NCBI GenBank assembly: GCA_938002605.1
Contig: CALLAF010000033.1
Location: 1 to 64,000, forward strand
Source of the DNA: an uncultured Paracoccaceae bacterium
Lineage (GTDB): Bacteria; Pseudomonadota; Alphaproteobacteria; Rhodobacterales; Rhodobacteraceae
Direction: 5' to 3'
DNA length: 64,000 nucleotides
Shown: piece after piece, positions 60,131-64,000 of the stretch
Layout: the number at the start of each line of letters is the position of its first letter
Numbering within the stretch: position 1 is the stretch's first letter
Notes under the pieces: model-generated
Seen by the model: only the letters and a program-made list of their open reading frames with translations
What the model was told of the DNA's origin: nothing
The model's database searches: none
Position numbers and translations under genes: made by a program

Positions 60131-60136
60131 TTTTTT
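60097..60136 (+). terminator. Terminator of the CcaF1/CcsR unit
   Basis: Hairpin 7 with its 12-base stem is followed by seven T (60130-60136). This closes the whole DUF1127-CcsR transcript. Confidence 0.93.
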
Positions 60137-60210
60137 ATGGGCCGACTTTTTTATGGGCACGACAAATTTCACAATTGCGGGACCGTTCAATTGGCCGCTA
60201 GATATGCGCC

Positions 60211-60603
60211 ATGAGCATGCCACCCCGGTTTCCCATTTCTGTAGAACAAATCGCACAGGTTGTTGCCGCGTTTTATGCGGCCGTGCGCGCCGACCCCGAA
60301 CTTGGGCCGATCTTTGCGAAACATGTGACCGACTGGCCAAGCCACGAAGAAAAGATTGTCCGTTTTTGGCGCAACGCGATTCTGTTTGAACGCAGCTATG
60401 AAGGCAATCCAATGGCCGCGCATAGCAACGCTGGCAACGTCATGCCTGTTCACTTTGACATATGGCTTGGGCATTTCGACGCGACCTTGGCCCAATTGCT
60501 CCCGGCCGAGACCGCTTCCGCATGGTCGGCATTGGCCCACAGAATTGGACGCGGGTTGCGCTACGGAGTTATGCCAACGAATGGGCCGCCGAACCTGACT
60601 TAA
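60211..60603 (+). CDS. Group III truncated haemoglobin
   Basis: The 130-residue protein has DPELGPIFAKHVTDW near residues 28-42, FWRNAILFERSYEGNPMAAH around the proximal region with His71 the likely heme ligand, and HFDIWLGHFDATL. The short three-on-three-reduced globin form and the FxxWL pattern fit group III (Ctb-like). It may bind oxygen or NO. The start is an ATG at 60211 with a weak ribosome site. Its last bases overlap the end of the Lrp-type gene. Confidence 0.9.
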   Translation: MSMPPRFPISVEQIAQVVAAFYAAVRADPELGPIFAKHVTDWPSHEEKIVRFWRNAILFERSYEGNPMAAHSNAGNVMPVHFDIWLGHFDATLAQLLPAETASAWSALAHRIGRGLRYGVMPTNGPPNLT

Positions 60604-61049
60604 GCGCGCAAATCTTTTGGCGACCCCATGACCATATAACTCGTGATCGCGCGAACATGCGGAACAGTGCCCAAAATATCGGTATGAAACGCCTTGTAGG
60701 CGGGCAAATCAGCAACCTCGACGCGCAGCATATATTCAAACACCCCAGCTATATTGTGACATTCGACCACTTGATCAGCCAGCGCCATCGCCCGTTCAAA
60801 CCCGACTTGCGCGGCTTTCGTATGCTCGGCCAATCCGACAGCGACATATACGACATAGGCGCGCCCGGTTTGTGCCGGATCTAGCCGCGCGCGGTAGCCC
60901 TGAATGACCCCGCGACGCTCCATATCCTGCACGCGACGCAAACAAGCAGACGGCGATAGCCCCACCTGATCAGCAAGCTGTAAATTACTGATCCGGCCAT
61001 CGTCAGATAAGACACGCAATATCTTACGGCTAATTTCATCTAAATCCAT
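60600..61049 (-). CDS. Lrp/AsnC family transcription regulator
   Basis: The 149-residue protein starts MDLDEISRKILRVLSDDGRI with helix-turn-helix LQLADQVGLSPSACLRRVQD and has the RAM-type ligand domain (VYVAVGLAEHTKAAQ, NIAGVFEYMLRVEVADLPAY). It probably senses an amino acid. The start at 61049 was chosen over 61103 by family. It is divergent from a LysE-type exporter gene 75 bases away, which it likely controls. Confidence 0.94.
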   Translation of the reverse strand: MDLDEISRKILRVLSDDGRISNLQLADQVGLSPSACLRRVQDMERRGVIQGYRARLDPAQTGRAYVVYVAVGLAEHTKAAQVGFERAMALADQVVECHNIAGVFEYMLRVEVADLPAYKAFHTDILGTVPHVRAITSYMVMGSPKDLRA

Positions 61050-61124
61050 AAATTGTTGTCCATAAGTACGTTCATTTGCACAATAAGAAATTTCATTGCT
61101 CAAGTCGCACTATATCATTGCGCT

Positions 61125-61724
61125 ATGGAAATGGACATACTGACAGCGCTGATCGGCTTTGCTTTCGTGACTTCTGTCACCCCCGGCCCCAATAATCTGA
61201 TGCTGATGGCATCGGGCGCAAACTATGGGCTGCGCCGGACATTGCCGCATATGTTTGGGATATCACTAGGCCACGCTTTTATGGTTTTGATCGTTGGTTT
61301 GGTTCTTTTGCAGCTTTTCGACCGTTTCCCGGCACTCAACATCGTGCTTAAGGTGCTGAGCGTCGGCTATATGCTATGGTTGGCATGGAAAATCGCAAAT
61401 GCGGCCCCGCCAAATGAAACGGCCGCCGGTGGCAAACCCTTTACGTTTCTACAGGCCGCGGCGTTCCAATGGGTGAACCCCAAAGCATGGTCGATGGCGA
61501 TCACCGCGATCAGCGGATACGCACCGCAAGATAGTGGCGTACTTTACGGAACAGCAATCGTTGCTTGTGTTTTTGCTGCGGTAAACCTGCCGTCCGTGTC
61601 AATTTGGGCTTGGACCGGCGTACAGGTCCGGCGCTGGTTGGGAACTGCGCGACGGTTGCGAGTTTTCAACGTGACCATGGCGCTGTTACTCGTCGCGTCG
61701 CTTTATCCGATTCTTTTGCACTAA
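61125..61724 (+). CDS. LysE/RhtB family amino acid exporter
   Basis: The 199-residue membrane protein begins MEMDILTALIGFAFVTSVTP and has six helices with GPNNLMLMASGANYG, the RhtB/LysE signature. It should export an amino acid or similar compound. The divergent Lrp-type regulator is a common partner. The alternative start at 61131 loses two residues. It overlaps the end of the uvrD-type helicase by four bases on the other strand. Confidence 0.93.
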   Translation: MEMDILTALIGFAFVTSVTPGPNNLMLMASGANYGLRRTLPHMFGISLGHAFMVLIVGLVLLQLFDRFPALNIVLKVLSVGYMLWLAWKIANAAPPNETAAGGKPFTFLQAAAFQWVNPKAWSMAITAISGYAPQDSGVLYGTAIVACVFAAVNLPSVSIWAWTGVQVRRWLGTARRLRVFNVTMALLLVASLYPILLH

Positions 61725-64000
61725 AACGGCACATCATCCGCCGCATCAGCGCTGACGATAAACCGCGCCACGACATGTTTTGTGCCCGCTTTATCAAAGG
61801 CGATCACCAGTTTATCACCCTCGATTCCGTCCACATGGCCATAGCCAAACTTTTGATGAAACACCCGATCCCCTTGGGTAAAGGCGCTTTCGGCAGTTGC
61901 ATCAATCGTGACGTTCTGTGCGCGTGGCGTGTTCGGCTTTTGCCCGCGCGCCTGCAATCGTTTCCAGCCCGGTGAATTATAGACATCCGCGGAATGGGCT
62001 TTTTCATGCAGGTCAGAAGCAACCATACCCGCCCCGCTGCTCAGTCCCGATGGCGTCAGTACATCCACGTGCTTGGGCGGCAATTCATCGACAAAACGCG
62101 ACGGCAATTGCGACTGCCATTGGCCGTAAACCCGCCGGTTCGACGCAAATGAAATTGCGCAAATCTCCTCGGCCCGTGTGATGCCCACATAGGCAAGCCG
62201 GCGCTCCTCCTCGAGCCCCTTGAGCCCGCTTTCATCCATTGAACGCTGCGAAGGGAACAACCCCTCCTCCCAGCCGGGCAAGAAAACGACCGGAAACTCA
62301 AGACCCTTAGCCGCGTGCAGCGTCATGATGCTGACTTTCTCGCCCTGCTCTTCGGTCTCATTTTCCATGATCAAGCTGACGTGTTCCAAGAACCCTTGCA
62401 GGTTATCAAAATTCTCAAGCGCTTTGACCAATTCTTTCAGGTTTTCAAGCCGACCGGGCGCTTCGGGCGTTTTGTCGTTTTGCCAATAGCCCGTGTATCC
62501 GCTTTCGTCCAAAATCATCTCGGCCAATGCGATGTGATCATATTCATAATCACCATCATCGACAGATCTCTGAAAGCTTGGGTCATCCTGTTCATCAATA
62601 ACGTCTTCGACGCCTTCATCCTGACGGTACGACGCATCGTATTCTTCTCCAAGAAGAGCCCGCGGCGAAGCTTTTGTGGCCCGAATAACTCGATTACCTG
62701 CAACGATGTCTCGCCAGCGATCTAAGTCAGCGACAAATTTCGATAGCTCTTTCAGCCCCTTACCGCCCAGCAGCCGATTTTGACAGACAATGCGCGCGCC
62801 TTCGACAAGCGACACGTTATTTTCGCGCGCGGTGCGTTGGATCGTCTGCACGGCCTTTTCGCCAAGCCCGCGTTTAGGCGTATTCACAACCCGTTCAAAC
62901 GCCAGATCATCATCGTGGCTCACGGCAAGGCGGAAATAGGCCATCGCATCCCTGATCTCCATCCGCTCGTAAAAACGCAGGCCACCAATCACGCGGTAAG
63001 GCAATCCAATCGATAAAAACCGATCCTCGAACGCGCGCATCTGGTGCGAAGCACGGACAAGAATCGCCATACCATCAAGCCCAACCGGCGCATTCCCACG
63101 CGTGCCACGCTGCATCGCTTCGATCTCTTCACCGACACAGCGCGCCTCTTCGTCGCCGTCCCAATATCCGGTCAGGCGGACCTTTTCGCCATCCTCGCGC
63201 GACGTGAACAACGTCTTACCAAGCCGGTCCCTATTGCCCGCAATCACGCCAGAGGCAGCCGCCAGAATATGCGGGGTAGAGCGGTAATTCTCCTCAAGCC
63301 GCACAACATGAGCCCCAGGGAAATCAGTTTCAAACCGCAGGATATTGCCCACTTCGGCGCCGCGCCAGCCATAGATTGACTGGTCATCATCGCCCACGCA
63401 GCAAATATTCTTATGCCCCTGCGCGAGCAAGCGCAGCCACAGATATTGGGCCACATTGGTATCTTGGTATTCGTCCACCAAGATATAGCGGAACCAGCGT
63501 TGATATTGCTGCAAAATGTCTGGGTGGGTCTGAAAGATCGTGACCATATGCAACAGGATGTCGCCAAAATCGACGGCGTTTAGGTCCGCTAGTCGCGACT
63601 GATACAACCTATAGAAGTCAATGCTGGAGAACACACTCTTTGTTCGAGGTGCGTCCTTTCTTGAAGAATAGTCCAATCCTGTTTCCATATCGATCCAGCG
63701 TTCTTCGCTTGCTGGAACCTTGTCAGGTGCCCACGCCCTATTCTTATAACTGTCTATAATGCCAGCGAGCCAGCGATCTGTAGAAGACTTCACCTTAACG
63801 CCCGTCACTACTGCAAGCTTTCTGATCAGTCTTTTTTGGTCATCAGTGTCTAGGATCGTGAAATTGGATTTCAACCCAACCAATTCCGCATGCCGCCGCA
63901 GCAATTTTACACAGACAGAATGGAAGGTACCCATCCAACGCAGCGGCGCTTGAATCCCAAATGGCTCAATCGTTAGCCGGTGTTTCATTTCCAGCGCGGC
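61721..64000 (-). CDS. UvrD/PcrA-type superfamily 1 DNA helicase, 5' end beyond the window
   Basis: The frame stays open to the right edge; the window ends within the AALEMKHRL segment after the first ATP-binding loop, so the Walker A motif is missing from the window. Remaining motifs are clear: GDDDQSIYGWRGAE (III region), VNTPKRGLGEKAV, TLHAAKGLEFPVVFLPGWEE and YVGITRAEE. It unwinds DNA in repair and replication. The C-terminal tail with VFHQKFGYGHVDGIEGDK is typical of alphaproteobacterial UvrD. Confidence 0.95.
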   Translation of the reverse strand, partial: AALEMKHRLTIEPFGIQAPLRWMGTFHSVCVKLLRRHAELVGLKSNFTILDTDDQKRLIRKLAVVTGVKVKSSTDRWLAGIIDSYKNRAWAPDKVPASEERWIDMETGLDYSSRKDAPRTKSVFSSIDFYRLYQSRLADLNAVDFGDILLHMVTIFQTHPDILQQYQRWFRYILVDEYQDTNVAQYLWLRLLAQGHKNICCVGDDDQSIYGWRGAEVGNILRFETDFPGAHVVRLEENYRSTPHILAAASGVIAGNRDRLGKTLFTSREDGEKVRLTGYWDGDEEARCVGEEIEAMQRGTRGNAPVGLDGMAILVRASHQMRAFEDRFLSIGLPYRVIGGLRFYERMEIRDAMAYFRLAVSHDDDLAFERVVNTPKRGLGEKAVQTIQRTARENNVSLVEGARIVCQNRLLGGKGLKELSKFVADLDRWRDIVAGNRVIRATKASPRALLGEEYDASYRQDEGVEDVIDEQDDPSFQRSVDDGDYEYDHIALAEMILDESGYTGYWQNDKTPEAPGRLENLKELVKALENFDNLQGFLEHVSLIMENETEEQGEKVSIMTLHAAKGLEFPVVFLPGWEEGLFPSQRSMDESGLKGLEEERRLAYVGITRAEEICAISFASNRRVYGQWQSQLPSRFVDELPPKHVDVLTPSGLSSGAGMVASDLHEKAHSADVYNSPGWKRLQARGQKPNTPRAQNVTIDATAESAFTQGDRVFHQKFGYGHVDGIEGDKLVIAFDKAGTKHVVARFIVSADAADDVPF

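Overview
The window reads as a chromosomal segment of a member of the Rhodobacterales (Roseobacter group), class Alphaproteobacteria. The case rests on family content and synteny: a short DUF1127 gene followed by CCUCCUCCC-loop hairpins (the CcaF1/CcsR locus type), a structured leader upstream of mraZ (UpsM type), a SAM-II riboswitch before metZ, GapR (DUF2312), a ScfR-type regulator, and a SUV3-like helicase, S4 protein, 7Fe ferredoxin and CarD gene run. Most genes look like ordinary core genome with GC in the upper fifties. A few short AT-richer stretches (left edge, about 24.2-24.9 kb, about 48.8-49.6 kb) look inserted.

Layout. 0-0.5 kb: an open frame cut by the left edge and tRNA-Thr(TGT). 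0.5-3.2 kb: an iron-type ABC permease and an unrecognised protein. 3.2-5.6 kb: GapR, a small membrane protein, and a persulfide-sensing ArsR repressor (SqrR/BigR type) divergent from two YeeE/YedE half-transporters and a sulfur-transferase/phosphatase. 5.6-11.4 kb: an orphan FliM/FliN-like protein, then a probable short-chain fatty acid sensing module (receiver protein, small membrane protein, symporter-fused histidine kinase) and a ScfR/RamB-type regulator. 11.6-16.9 kb: a complete branched-chain amino acid type ABC importer. 17-20 kb: accB-accC and aat, whose 5' end carries an in-frame stop. 20-23.3 kb: DUF2155 protein, NDUFA12 homologue, RidA-like protein, clpX, clpP. 23.4-24.9 kb: an autoregulated-looking ArsR/SRPBCC pair and an AT-rich orphan. 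24.9-27.6 kb: folE2 and metZ under a SAM-II riboswitch. 27.7-32.4 kb: an alpha/beta hydrolase, a frameshifted PilZ gene, yciB, an EamA transporter, a periplasmic protein and ftsY. 32.4-39.9 kb: a fused FdsG-FdsB protein without its catalytic subunit, divergent alkB, an APH(6)-like kinase, xseA, purD. 39.9-45.9 kb: an outer-membrane protein, then carD, fdxA, S4 protein, SUV3-like helicase and TPR gene; SCP2 and a lipase follow. 46.9-48.7 kb: pepF. 49.6-57.2 kb: the dcw cluster mraZ-rsmH-ftsL-ftsI-murE-murF-mraY read leftward, preceded by a UpsM-like leader. 57.8-64 kb: a GNAT, Mrp, the CcaF1-like gene with seven CcsR-type hairpins, truncated haemoglobin, an Lrp/LysE pair and a uvrD-type helicase cut by the right edge.

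The strongest RNA biology is at 59.6-60.14 kb: seven consecutive hairpins, each showing a CCUCC-type loop that resembles the anti-Shine-Dalgarno end of 16S rRNA, cotranscribed with a small DUF1127 protein and closed by a strong terminator. The mraZ leader, the SAM-II riboswitch with its terminator, and two palindromic operators also show regulation directly in the sequence. Two genes look damaged (aat and the PilZ gene). No CRISPR array, rRNA gene or insertion sequence was seen.
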